Shown: in pieces, positions 27,162-34,398 of the stretch | How the letters are laid out: each line of letters opens with the position of its first letter | Position numbering within the stretch: the stretch's first letter is position 1 | Assembly: GCA_051649245.1 (NCBI GenBank) | Contig: JBOFGS010000018.1 | Location: 102,616 to 166,615, forward strand | Length of the DNA stretch: 64,000 nucleotides | Reading direction: 5' to 3' | From: Brevinema_A sp051649245 | GTDB taxonomy: Bacteria > Spirochaetota > Brevinematia > Brevinematales > Brevinemataceae | The notes under the pieces: generated by a model | Databases searched by the model: none | What the model saw: the letters and a program-made list of their open reading frames with translations, nothing else | Told to the model about the DNA's origin: nothing | Translations under genes and position numbers: made by a program

Positions 27162-28181
27162 CTATTTCCAGCCACCTTTATTAATAAGGATAAATGCTTC
27201 TTCATAGTATTTTCCCCAGTCATTTAATCCTATATTTTCTATTTTTGGTACATCTCCCCATTGTAAAAACACATCAGTTGCTTTGATATTGGGATTTATT
27301 GGGAATTCATAATTTTCTTTTGTTATTCGTTCTTGAGCATAAGGGCTGGTTAGAAATTCCAAGAGTTTGATAGCATTTGCTTTGTTTTTTGCATTTTTGA
27401 TCATTCCAAACCCACTAATATTTAAATGTGTGTCTTTAGGATAGATCAAATCAACGGATTCTGTAGCTTTTTTAATTTCTGGATCCACAGAATTGAGCAT
27501 CAATCCCATATAATAGCTGTTTAAAATAGCGATTTGTCCTTTTCCGCTATAGATATCAAGTACTTGTTTTCTATCATTCCCTTCAGGAGAACGAGCAAAA
27601 TTACCAACTAAACCTCTGATAAAATGAAGTGTTTTGTCTTTGCCTAAACGAGTAATAAGTGATGCAATTAATGAAACATTATAAGCATTCATACCACTTC
27701 TAACAAGTATTTTTCCTTTATATGCTTTATTTGTAAGATCTTCATATGTTTTTGGACGAGTGCCTTTGAAATTTTTGTCAATAGCTATAATACGCAAGCG
27801 ATAGCTCATGGCATACCAATAAAAAGCTTTATCTCGATACCGTTCAGATGTTTGAGCAATTAATGTTGCTGTTTTAACAGGTTCTAACAAGCCATTTGCT
27901 TTAGCTCGAAACAAACGGGCATAATCCGCAGTAAAAAACAAATCGGCTTGTGGTTTTTCTTTTTCTCCACTCATCCGTGCGAGTAATGAATCCGGATCTG
28001 ATTTTAGAACATTCACTTTAATACCAGTCTTTTTGGTGAATTCTTGATGAAGTTCTTCATCAAGAGGATAGTGTCGTGTTGAGTATAAATTCACTACCTC
28101 TTCTTTTTTACTACCACAACTTGTGATAGTTGTACTTAGAATGAGCACTAAGTATATAATATATTTCTTGATATTTATCAT
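27162..28181 (-). CDS. fbpA: Iron(III)-type ABC transporter substrate-binding lipoprotein
   Basis: The start at 28181 is set by a strong AAGGAGG site; longer in-frame starts lack one. The signal peptide ends in lipobox ITSC, giving a lipid-anchored binding protein of about 340 residues. Family marks of ferric-binding proteins are VNLYSTRHYPLDEELHQEF near the N-terminus, ADLFFTADYARLFRAKANGLLEPV and YRDKAFYWYAMSYRLRIIA. A distal YSGKGQIAILNSYYMGLM follows, where the tandem Tyr residues that bind Fe3+ usually lie. It is first in the three-gene import operon. Ferric iron is the likely substrate, by family. A dyad lies in its promoter region. Confidence 0.88.
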   Translation of the reverse strand: MINIKKYIIYLVLILSTTITSCGSKKEEVVNLYSTRHYPLDEELHQEFTKKTGIKVNVLKSDPDSLLARMSGEKEKPQADLFFTADYARLFRAKANGLLEPVKTATLIAQTSERYRDKAFYWYAMSYRLRIIAIDKNFKGTRPKTYEDLTNKAYKGKILVRSGMNAYNVSLIASLITRLGKDKTLHFIRGLVGNFARSPEGNDRKQVLDIYSGKGQIAILNSYYMGLMLNSVDPEIKKATESVDLIYPKDTHLNISGFGMIKNAKNKANAIKLLEFLTSPYAQERITKENYEFPINPNIKATDVFLQWGDVPKIENIGLNDWGKYYEEAFILINKGGWK

Positions 28182-28234
28182 ATCTATTAATTCCTCCTTG
28201 CAAGAAGTCAATATTGTAACAATAGTATAAGATA

Positions 28235-28249
28235 TTTTAGTATCTAAAA
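28235..28249. promoter_or_regulatory. Candidate operator dyad upstream of the iron transporter
   Basis: TTTTAG-ATA-CTAAAA is a perfect 15-base dyad lying just upstream of a TATACT -10 candidate for the minus-strand binding-protein gene. Its shape suits a metal-responsive repressor; the regulator is not identified. Confidence 0.45.
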
Positions 28250-28334
28250 TCATTGAATCATTTTTTTTTAATATTTTTTGCCATTTCATGAAAAAATAGA
28301 TATCTTTTAAATAGATAGTGTGTTGGAGTTATAA

Positions 28335-28850
28335 ATGAGAATAATATTAATTATCTCAATTTTATTTATTGTAACTTATTCTCTTCTGGCAAGAGAAAAA
28401 CTTGATTCGAAAGATGATATTTTAAATAACAACAGTACCGACATCTTTCAAATAACAGAACAACAACGACTAAATATTATCTGGCTCATGAATATTCGTG
28501 ATACTAGATGGTGTTATGCAGATAAGATATCTGTTTCTTTTTTGGATTATGGGGTTTTGTCTGATGTTCATTTTTATCATAGATCGCATAAGGGGAATTT
28601 TGTCCGAGCGATAAACTCTAATATGGGATTATATCGTTTTGACTCTTCTGAACAAAATTCTGTTACCTATAGGGGATTTGTTCTTATCAATCAAAAGTTG
28701 CATGTGTTACGTACAAAAATTCCTTACTATTCGCAACTAAATAATGATGAAGAGTTACGTGATCAATTTTATCATGAAACTAATATAGATCAGGATACTT
28801 TTGGTGATCATAAAGCAACATTTTCAAAAATTTCATCATCTGATTTTTGA
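28335..28850 (+). CDS. Exported hypothetical protein
   Basis: This is a 171-residue protein with a signal peptide (MRIILIISILFIVTYSLLA) behind a TTGGAG site. The mature chain is polar and Tyr/Asp-rich (RDTRWCYADKISVSFLDYG, SVTYRGFVLINQ) and matches no family I know. A single Cys is present in the mature part. It is followed 20 bases later by a very small lipoprotein gene with its own ribosome site; the two probably form an operon. Confidence 0.6.
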   Translation: MRIILIISILFIVTYSLLAREKLDSKDDILNNNSTDIFQITEQQRLNIIWLMNIRDTRWCYADKISVSFLDYGVLSDVHFYHRSHKGNFVRAINSNMGLYRFDSSEQNSVTYRGFVLINQKLHVLRTKIPYYSQLNNDEELRDQFYHETNIDQDTFGDHKATFSKISSSDF

Positions 28851-28870
28851 AATAAGTTTTGAGGTGTGTT

Positions 28871-28999
28871 ATGAAACATTCACAGAATCGAGAATTTTTT
28901 ATTGTTTTATTGATATTATGTACATTTTTTATTATTGCCTCGTGTTCGGATAACATTTCAAAAATAAGAGTTAGCAACACATTAAAATTATCTCGTTAA
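28871..28999 (+). CDS. Very small lipoprotein (42 residues)
   Basis: The ATG at 28871 has GAGG at about 6 bases. The 42 codons encode a charged N-terminus (MKHSQNREF), a hydrophobic stretch and lipobox IASC with Cys25, then SD and a mature tail of about 18 residues that is basic at the end, before TAA at 28997-28999. A canonical lipoprotein signal in so short a reading frame, correct ribosome-site spacing and the operon position support a real gene. The mature peptide would resemble entericidin or lysis-type small lipoproteins in size only; I do not assign a function. Confidence 0.6.
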   Translation: MKHSQNREFFIVLLILCTFFIIASCSDNISKIRVSNTLKLSR

Positions 29000-29075
29000 T
29001 TAATATAGTTCTCATATCTCTTTAATAGAGCGTAATATACTTAGTATTATATATAATGCAATTAATACCATAGCA

Positions 29076-29110
29076 AAAACATCCTCCTAATTTATAGGAG
29101 GATGTTTTGT
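29076..29110. terminator. Bidirectional terminator
   Basis: AAAACATCCTCCTA and TAGGAGGATGTTTT form a 14-bp stem with a 5-base loop, between convergent transcription units. Confidence 0.85.
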
Positions 29111-29245
29111 AATCATTTTATTAATCTTCCATTATGAATATTTGTATATTTTCTCTATGTAACCACGATAAACTAATCATCAAACAAAAAATTTTTTTAT
29201 ATTTTTCACAATTTTCATTGTTTCTATAGGGGTCGCTAAGTGGGA

Positions 29246-30301
29246 TTAATTTGTCTCAATAAATTCTTCGACATGCTTTGCAGATAAAACAGGATACATT
29301 AAAAAACTAACGTGTGGTGCATTTTTTAGTGTTATTTGTGTTTTTGTATGTGATCCTATTTTGTTGAATCCTGGTATAGATGCTTCTTCAGGCACTACAA
29401 AATCAGTGTCAGCCGTTACCATTAACACAGGAATCGTGATTTGTGATAAAGAATACACAGGATCGGTTTCAAGATCTCTTTCATCTTCGTGATTATACGC
29501 AAGATTTTTGATGGAGTGAGAGATTTGATTAATTAATGTAGCTATCTCAAACATAGGATCTTTAAGGACAAAAGGGATATCATTTTTATAATATGAAACA
29601 CATGTTTTGAACTTAAATGCTTGCATGGCTTTTGTGGCATATATTCGATGAATAAAGAGGGTATCTAATGTCAGTACAGGATTTTCTTCATAAAATTCAC
29701 GGATATTTTCCCATTCGATTCGCCTTTGTTCAGAAATATCTTCTCTCGCTAAATAAGGATCAATAAATTTTGTGATCATGATGTTTGGAAGTATTCTTGT
29801 TAACCTTTCTATGCTCAATAATGGTGAAAATAGTGATAATGTTTCAATTCTATCTTCATAAATACTAGCATAGGCACTTGAGACAAGACCTCCAAAGCTA
29901 TGCCCAAATAAATGAATCTCTGATTGAGGATATTTTGCCATAATAATATCAACAACAGCATCTAAATCTTCGACGTGTTGATCAAGAGTAATGCTGTTGA
30001 TATTAGGGTGACCTCTACTGAAGCCGGAAGCTCGTTGATCATAGAGAACAACACGGTATTTTTTAGCCAGAATCTGAATAAATTCATTTCTTTCACTAAC
30101 CAATCCCGATAAACCCGGACCACCATGCACAAATAAAAAAACCTTATTGCTTTTTTTTCCAAAAATCCAAACAGGTAATGTAGCCTTCTTTGAGTGAACA
30201 TAATACATTTCACGATTTTTTTGACTTTGCTCTAGTTCACTGTTATCTAAGGTACATCCATTAAATATTAATATAATTATTAGTATTTTAAATAATTTCA
30301 T
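29246..30301 (-). CDS. Alpha/beta hydrolase lipoprotein (proline-iminopeptidase-like), copy 1
   Basis: This 351-residue lipoprotein has lipobox FNGC (Cys16). The alpha/beta hydrolase fold starts with VHGGPGLSG (58-66, oxyanion loop) and YDQRASGFSRGHP (87-99), as in proline iminopeptidases. The nucleophile elbow is GHSFGG with Ser135; the acid is probably in TADTDFVVPEE and the His in NAPHVSFL near the C-terminus. The triad is therefore complete. It should act at the cell surface or in the periplasm on an unknown peptide or ester. GAGG precedes the ATG. A close paralogue is encoded next to it on the same strand. Confidence 0.88.
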   Translation of the reverse strand: MKLFKILIIILIFNGCTLDNSELEQSQKNREMYYVHSKKATLPVWIFGKKSNKVFLFVHGGPGLSGLVSERNEFIQILAKKYRVVLYDQRASGFSRGHPNINSITLDQHVEDLDAVVDIIMAKYPQSEIHLFGHSFGGLVSSAYASIYEDRIETLSLFSPLLSIERLTRILPNIMITKFIDPYLAREDISEQRRIEWENIREFYEENPVLTLDTLFIHRIYATKAMQAFKFKTCVSYYKNDIPFVLKDPMFEIATLINQISHSIKNLAYNHEDERDLETDPVYSLSQITIPVLMVTADTDFVVPEEASIPGFNKIGSHTKTQITLKNAPHVSFLMYPVLSAKHVEEFIETN

Positions 30302-30495
30302 TCTTTCCTCATGATATTTTGTCAGTTACAACATATAACTATATTTGTATTAAAGATTTAGATATTGAAATCGTAAACAAAATGATGTTTATTTTTCATA
30401 ATTATATCAATTGATTCAATATTAACGTTGTTTATGTTCTTTTTTGTTGAATTGTATTTGGCTTAAACAATAAGCAATACAAGAATGATATTACA

Positions 30496-31542
30496 TTATT
30501 TTTGTATTAATGTTTCTATATATTGTACTGATTGTTTCGGATGAACCAAAAATCCTGCATGGGATGCTTGTTTTAATGAATAATGTGTTTTATCTGTTGA
30601 TTTAATCATATTGTATCCAATTAATGATACTTCTTCAGGCACGACAAAGTCACTACTACCTGTTATCATAATAACCGGAATAGTAATCTTTGATAAATGA
30701 TAAACAGGGTCTGTTTCTAAATCTCTGAAATTTTCTTTGTTTTTGTCAAGATTTTTCATCGATGTACGAACTTGAGACATTAAGTGCATGATTTCAAAAA
30801 AAGGATCTTTAAATAGTGTAGGGACTATTTTTTTGTAATATTTTGTACTGTAATCTATATTAAGAATTTCTTCTAATTTTGTACTGTATGTATTATGTTC
30901 AAGAAACGAATCTAATCCTAAAACAGAATGTTTTTGATAAAATTTTTTGATTTTTTCCCATTCTTTTCGACTTTTTTGAGAGATGTTTTTTCTTGCCAAA
31001 TAAGGATCAATGAATTTTGTGATCATATGTTGTGAAAGAGATTTTGATAATCTATCAACGCTTAATAATGGAGAATATAATGCCAAAGTCTTAATTCTAT
31101 CTTGATATTGTGTTGCAAATGCCGCTGCAATCAATCCACCAAAACTATATCCTAAGAGGTGTATTTCAGAATGTGGATATTTTGTCATGACAAGATCAAC
31201 TAATCCGTCTAAATCTTTAACATGCTGATCCAATGTGATACTTTGTGTTGTTGGGTGTCCTCTACTGGCACCAGAACCTCGTTGGTCATAAAGAACGACA
31301 CGATATTTTTTAGATAGTAGTTGTATGAATGTTGTACTTTCAAAGATCAATCCTGATAATCCTGGTCCTCCATGTACAAAAATAATTACTTTGTCTGTTT
31401 TTTGCCCTAAAATCCAAACAGGTAATTGTGTATGTTTGATATTGAGATAGTATAGCTCTCTGTTTTTTGTGCTATTGTTACGTTCTAAAGAACACCCCAA
31501 TAGGTTATAAAAAATTAATAATAATAATATTGATCGTTTTAT
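30496..31542 (-). CDS. Alpha/beta hydrolase lipoprotein, copy 2, apparent AUA start
   Basis: This is a paralogue of the neighbouring hydrolase, with HGGPGLSG, YDQRGSGASRGHP, nucleophile GYSFGG, GSSDFVVPEE and ASHAGFL. The first conventional start is a TTG at 31500, which would cut into the lipobox. In frame upstream, and before any stop, lies a full lipoprotein signal (KRSILLLLIFYNLLGC) whose only suitable initiator is ATA at 31542. GGAGG lies 6 bases before it, and it overlaps the upstream stop (ATAA). Copy 1 has ATG at the matching place. Either AUA is used by coupling, or the start has mutated and expression is low. The rest of the 348-codon frame is intact. Confidence 0.8.
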   Translation of the reverse strand: MKRSILLLLIFYNLLGCSLERNNSTKNRELYYLNIKHTQLPVWILGQKTDKVIIFVHGGPGLSGLIFESTTFIQLLSKKYRVVLYDQRGSGASRGHPTTQSITLDQHVKDLDGLVDLVMTKYPHSEIHLLGYSFGGLIAAAFATQYQDRIKTLALYSPLLSVDRLSKSLSQHMITKFIDPYLARKNISQKSRKEWEKIKKFYQKHSVLGLDSFLEHNTYSTKLEEILNIDYSTKYYKKIVPTLFKDPFFEIMHLMSQVRTSMKNLDKNKENFRDLETDPVYHLSKITIPVIMITGSSDFVVPEEVSLIGYNMIKSTDKTHYSLKQASHAGFLVHPKQSVQYIETLIQK

Positions 31543-32156
31543 TTTTTTCCTCCATATAAATCAAATGCATAATTAAACGATATTCCACCAACTAAAAAAT
31601 GTTTAATAGTAAAATTAAAGGGATACTGCATCCTATAGCCAAACATGATTGCAATTTTAAAAGGTTTGCCGTATTTCGGCTCAAAATCATATCCGAAACG
31701 AGTCCCAACAGAAAATAATCCATATGTTGCCATTATTGGCGAATCTAAAAACTGTTTGATTTGTGCATCGTATATTTGTGTAGTGATCATCTCATTACCC
31801 ACTCCAACTCCTGTCTCGAATGCATAGAAAAATCCTTTCCTAGTACTGAGACGATACTGTATTTCAAATAATCCTCCCATAAGAACGTATGGTGCTTGAG
31901 GAAAATCAATATTTCTAGGAACATACGTAAAGAGAGTGGTTTTGAACGCTAACGAATGAATCCCTTTTTGATATAAAATCCAAGCAAAATCAATATCAAG
32001 TGCTCCAAAATAAATATTCACACTCAACCCTGTAATTCCAAACTCTAAACGGGGAACCCCACCATAAGTAATAGGATTATCTATATTGTTTTCTTTTGAA
32101 TAAATTATGATAGGGAACATGAATAAAAACATCATACCCAATTTTTTTTTCATCAC
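31539..32156 (-). CDS. Exported barrel-like protein
   Basis: This is a 205-residue protein with a signal peptide (MMKKKLGMMFLFMFPIIIYS) behind AAGGAGA. The mature chain is a run of amphipathic beta strands with Gly and aromatic residues (GGVPRLEFGITGLSVNIYFGALDIDFAW, GGLFEIQYRLS, FSVGTRFGYDFEP), suggesting an eight-strand outer-membrane barrel. It ends YAFDLYGGKK; the codons for those last residues contain the ribosome site of the following hydrolase gene, and the two genes overlap by 4 bases. No family is recognised. Confidence 0.65.
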   Translation of the reverse strand: MMKKKLGMMFLFMFPIIIYSKENNIDNPITYGGVPRLEFGITGLSVNIYFGALDIDFAWILYQKGIHSLAFKTTLFTYVPRNIDFPQAPYVLMGGLFEIQYRLSTRKGFFYAFETGVGVGNEMITTQIYDAQIKQFLDSPIMATYGLFSVGTRFGYDFEPKYGKPFKIAIMFGYRMQYPFNFTIKHFLVGGISFNYAFDLYGGKK

Positions 32157-32529
32157 TGTCTCCTTAAAAATAACAACTCATCACTTACAGAAATAAAAGA
32201 TCTTTCATATATCTGATTTGAGACAGTACGACACATATACTGAGATAAATGTTTTATATGATATCTATGAAATTATATGAAAGTATTTTGCTATAACTAT
32301 TATTTATGATTGAATATGATAAATAATAGTTGAAATAGATCGTTATTGTAGATGCGAGATATGCTACTCTTTTTTATAACAATAAGAGTATTGAGTGTAT
32401 ATTTTACATAATCATGCTATTTATTTTATCAGTAACAGTAACTCTTTTTCAAAAAATTTTTATTTTATTAATATTTTTGGATAACTTTTAGTTATTATTT
32501 TATTTGTTATTTATAATAGTAGAAATTTA
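32157..32529. other. 373-base AT-rich intergenic region with one inverted repeat
   Basis: It lies upstream of the barrel gene and downstream of the Asn-rich gene, both on the minus strand. It holds a 13-bp inverted repeat (32295-32307 with 32319-32331). I see no ORF with a ribosome site. Confidence 0.5.
32295..32331. repeat. 13-bp perfect inverted repeat
   Basis: AACTATTATTTAT and ATAAATAATAGTT are separated by 11 bases. No T-run follows, so it is not a standard terminator. Confidence 0.7.
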
Positions 32530-33414
32530 TTATCGATACATTTCTAGTTCGATTTTTAAACGTAATAATTCTTTCAATAATAATTTTTCCTCTTGACTTA
32601 ATATTTTGCTTTCTATTCCTTTGTTAATGAGTACAGCTTGTATTTGTTCTTTGATAATATGTGTAAGTTTGGGACTGATTAATTTTTCTTCTACAATGCG
32701 ATCAATATGACTTCTTTTTTTTCTAATGATCTGTGTTTCTAAATTATTAATGAAATATTGTTGCTCAATATAGGATGTATTATTTTGATTGATACGATAT
32801 TTTTGATTGATAGGATAGTTGTTGTTTGTATTATAGTGATGAGAGGTGGATTTGTTTCTTGAGAAATTCATCATCTGTTGAATCATATGATAATGATTTT
32901 TTTGTGATGATAAGGTAAATGCTTTTTTATTTTTGATGAGTTGTTCATAGTTATTGCTGTTGTAATGCTTTGGATTTGCAATATAGTTTGTCGTAGTAGT
33001 TTGTTGCTTGAGTAAAGATAAGTGATGAGTGAATTTTTGATTGAACATATTTTTTATATTTGTGATTGATGGAAGATATGTTTTAATGGAATTTATTAAT
33101 TTGTTCTGATATAGTATTTTGGGATGGATATTGTTATGATTAATATTTTTTTTTGTTTTTTTCGATAATGTCTCAACTGGATCAAGATTGTTGTGATTGG
33201 TATTTTTGTTTATTTTTTTTGATAATTTTTCAACAATAAGCTGCCAAATGATTCTCTTTTTAAGGGATATATTTTTTATAGGGATATTTTTTTGTTGTTG
33301 CAACGAAAATTGACGATGCACTATTTTTTTTATAGGATAGGGCATTTGATTCTTTTTTTTGAATAAATATCGTATAAAATAATAAATATAACGCAAATTC
33401 TTATGCCACATCAT
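32530..33414 (-). CDS. Asn/Lys/His-rich protein in the tail-chaperone-like operon
   Basis: This 294-residue, strongly basic, low-complexity protein is rich in Asn, Lys, His and Ile, with no recognised domain. A short repeat is visible at about 65-95 (SKKINKNTNHNNLDP, then SKKTKKNINHNNIHP). The last 70 residues look helical and charged (ILSQEEKLLLKELLRLKIELEMYR), a possible coiled coil. There is no signal peptide. GAGGTGG lies 6 bases before the first of two ATGs and the start overlaps the preceding stop by 14 bases, so translation is coupled. In phages the gene after the tail chaperones is the tape measure protein; this one is far shorter than usual, and that identity is only a positional guess. 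Confidence 0.6.
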   Translation of the reverse strand: MMWHKNLRYIYYFIRYLFKKKNQMPYPIKKIVHRQFSLQQQKNIPIKNISLKKRIIWQLIVEKLSKKINKNTNHNNLDPVETLSKKTKKNINHNNIHPKILYQNKLINSIKTYLPSITNIKNMFNQKFTHHLSLLKQQTTTTNYIANPKHYNSNNYEQLIKNKKAFTLSSQKNHYHMIQQMMNFSRNKSTSHHYNTNNNYPINQKYRINQNNTSYIEQQYFINNLETQIIRKKRSHIDRIVEEKLISPKLTHIIKEQIQAVLINKGIESKILSQEEKLLLKELLRLKIELEMYR

Positions 33415-33745
33415 CTGATTCCACCTCTGTATCTATCCCAAATTTATCACACAAGGTATACAAAACATCTTTTATTCTTGATGGATCTGCTGATAAATAA
33501 TTAAAAAATTCTTGTTGATTATGACCAACAAATAAAAAATCTATAAAATCAATTTCTAGTAATGTTATTTCTTTCTTAGAACGATAAACAAGATTGATAA
33601 AATTTTCGACATCAATATATTTTGGTGTTTTAAATAAGAATCTTTGATTTTGATCTTTAATAATACAAAGTTGATAACCTTCTTTGAGTGCTTTTTTTTC
33701 TTTTTTTGTTTTAAATAAATTTCTTATATTAAAAAAAAACATCAT
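33401..33745 (-). CDS. Tail-assembly-chaperone-like protein, second paralogue
   Basis: This 114-residue protein is visibly related to the 104-residue protein two ORFs upstream. Both share a strand ending FLFK.P, a charged helical middle, FVG.N..EF and a C-terminal helical stretch. This layout resembles small phage tail assembly chaperones (gpG-like). AGGAG lies 2-5 bases before a double ATG. It follows the frameshift-extension ORF by 5 bases and overlaps the Asn-rich gene. The family assignment is inference from pattern and context. Confidence 0.6.
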   Translation of the reverse strand: MMFFFNIRNLFKTKKEKKALKEGYQLCIIKDQNQRFLFKTPKYIDVENFINLVYRSKKEITLLEIDFIDFLFVGHNQQEFFNYLSADPSRIKDVLYTLCDKFGIDTEVESDDVA

Positions 33746-33750
33746 AACTC

Positions 33751-34002
33751 CTATTCTTGATTTATCTCGTTATAAATAGAGATAATAATATTTCTTAGTG
33801 TATTTGAGATATCTTGATGAATGATATGGGTTAATGTGATTTGTTCTTTGAATTGTTCGACAGGATCGTTTTGTTTGTATTCCTTAGGGCATTCGATGTC
33901 TTTTCCAAAGAAAAATTTATGTCTAGCCTTTATAATATCTAATGGCGAAGGGGCTAGACCTTCGCTATGGTGAAATTTATATTTTCTCCGAGTTCTTGAC
34001 AT
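33751..34002 (-). CDS. C-terminal extension ORF, probably expressed by -1 frameshift
   Basis: This ORF overlaps the end of the 104-residue upstream ORF by 49 bases in the -1 frame. The ATG at 34002 has no ribosome site, which argues against independent initiation. A slippery A-AAT-TTC with a hairpin lies in the overlap, so its natural expression is as a fusion: residues 1-99 of the upstream protein followed by 73 residues from HHSEGLAP onward, about 172 residues in total. The extension is charged with an amphipathic C-terminal helix (ISNTLRNIIISIYNEI). This mirrors lambda gpG-T, where the T part recruits tail tube and tape measure. The 83-residue length assumes the unsupported ATG. Confidence 0.6.
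   Translation of the reverse strand: MSRTRRKYKFHHSEGLAPSPLDIIKARHKFFFGKDIECPKEYKQNDPVEQFKEQITLTHIIHQDISNTLRNIIISIYNEINQE
33945..33978 (-). promoter_or_regulatory. Programmed -1 ribosomal frameshift signal
   Basis: In the zero frame of the 104-residue ORF the heptamer A-AAT-TTC (33978-33972) fits X-XXY-YYZ. A 6-base spacer (ACCATA) and a 7-bp stem GCGAAGG/CCTTCGC (33965-33959 with 33951-33945) follow. The zero-frame TAG lies in the 7-base loop. Confidence 0.75.
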
Positions 34003-34268
34003 ATTAAGTTGTAGATCATTCCATGAGCTAAAGGTTTTTCTGTCATAAATTTGTCAAATTCTGAGATGTTGTCACCCACAAACATCTGTCTAATAAATTT
34101 ATCTCTCAATCGAAATATGGTATCAGATTTATAAAGTTGATCTTCATGATATGATATTTCAACTATTGTTGGTTGCTTGAATAAAAAATATAAATCATGA
34201 CATTTTAGTGATAATATTTTATGTCCCTGATCTTTTAATTCTTGTATCTTTGGGTTTAATTTTTGCAT
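33954..34268 (-). CDS. Tail-assembly-chaperone-like protein with frameshift site at its end
   Basis: This is a 104-residue soluble protein and the first gene of the operon, behind AGGAGG 6 bases from the ATG and a consensus promoter. Order of features: Lys-rich N-terminus, beta strands ending in YFLFKQP (about 27-33), a charged helical segment with LRDKFIRQMFVGDN, then a helical end. It is a paralogue of the 114-residue protein downstream. Length, pattern and a -1 frameshift signal at codons 97-99 match the gpG half of phage tail assembly chaperones. No capsid, terminase or integrase gene is nearby. The function in this organism is unknown. Confidence 0.65.
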   Translation of the reverse strand: MQKLNPKIQELKDQGHKILSLKCHDLYFLFKQPTIVEISYHEDQLYKSDTIFRLRDKFIRQMFVGDNISEFDKFMTEKPLAHGMIYNLICQELGENINFTIAKV

Positions 34269-34280
34269 AAGATTCCTCCT

Positions 34281-34345
34281 AAATATAAATAATTATAACA
34301 TAATATCTATTTTGAGTCAATATTATGTTATAATTATTTATATTT
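34281..34345. repeat. 26-bp perfect inverted repeat around a promoter
   Basis: Positions 34281-34306 are the exact reverse complement of 34320-34345, with a 13-base spacer. The -10 box of the chaperone-like operon lies inside the promoter-proximal arm. It could be an operator or a folded 5' region. Confidence 0.85.
34292..34320 (-). promoter_or_regulatory. Promoter of the chaperone-like operon
   Basis: On the minus strand TTGACT (34320-34315), exactly 17 bases, TATAAT (34297-34292), 23 bases before the start codon. Confidence 0.85.
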
Positions 34346-34350
34346 AAAAT

Positions 34351-34380
34351 AAAAAAGCAACGTAAATGCGTTGCTTTTTT
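34351..34380 (-). terminator. Terminator of the pepT-abcF operon
   Basis: AAAAAAGCAACG and CGTTGCTTTTTT form a 12-bp stem with a 6-base loop. Confidence 0.9.
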
Positions 34381-34398
34381 ATGAGATTGTTTTTTATT

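Noticed and set aside
30452..30482. Imperfect hairpin after the second hydrolase gene
   Set aside because: TTGTATT..AATACAA with an inner CTTA/TAAG stem, but with bulges and no U-run; too weak to call a terminator.
30496..31500. TTG at 31500 as the start of the second hydrolase
   Set aside because: It would give MGCS..., placing the lipobox Cys at residue 3 with no signal peptide and no ribosome site.
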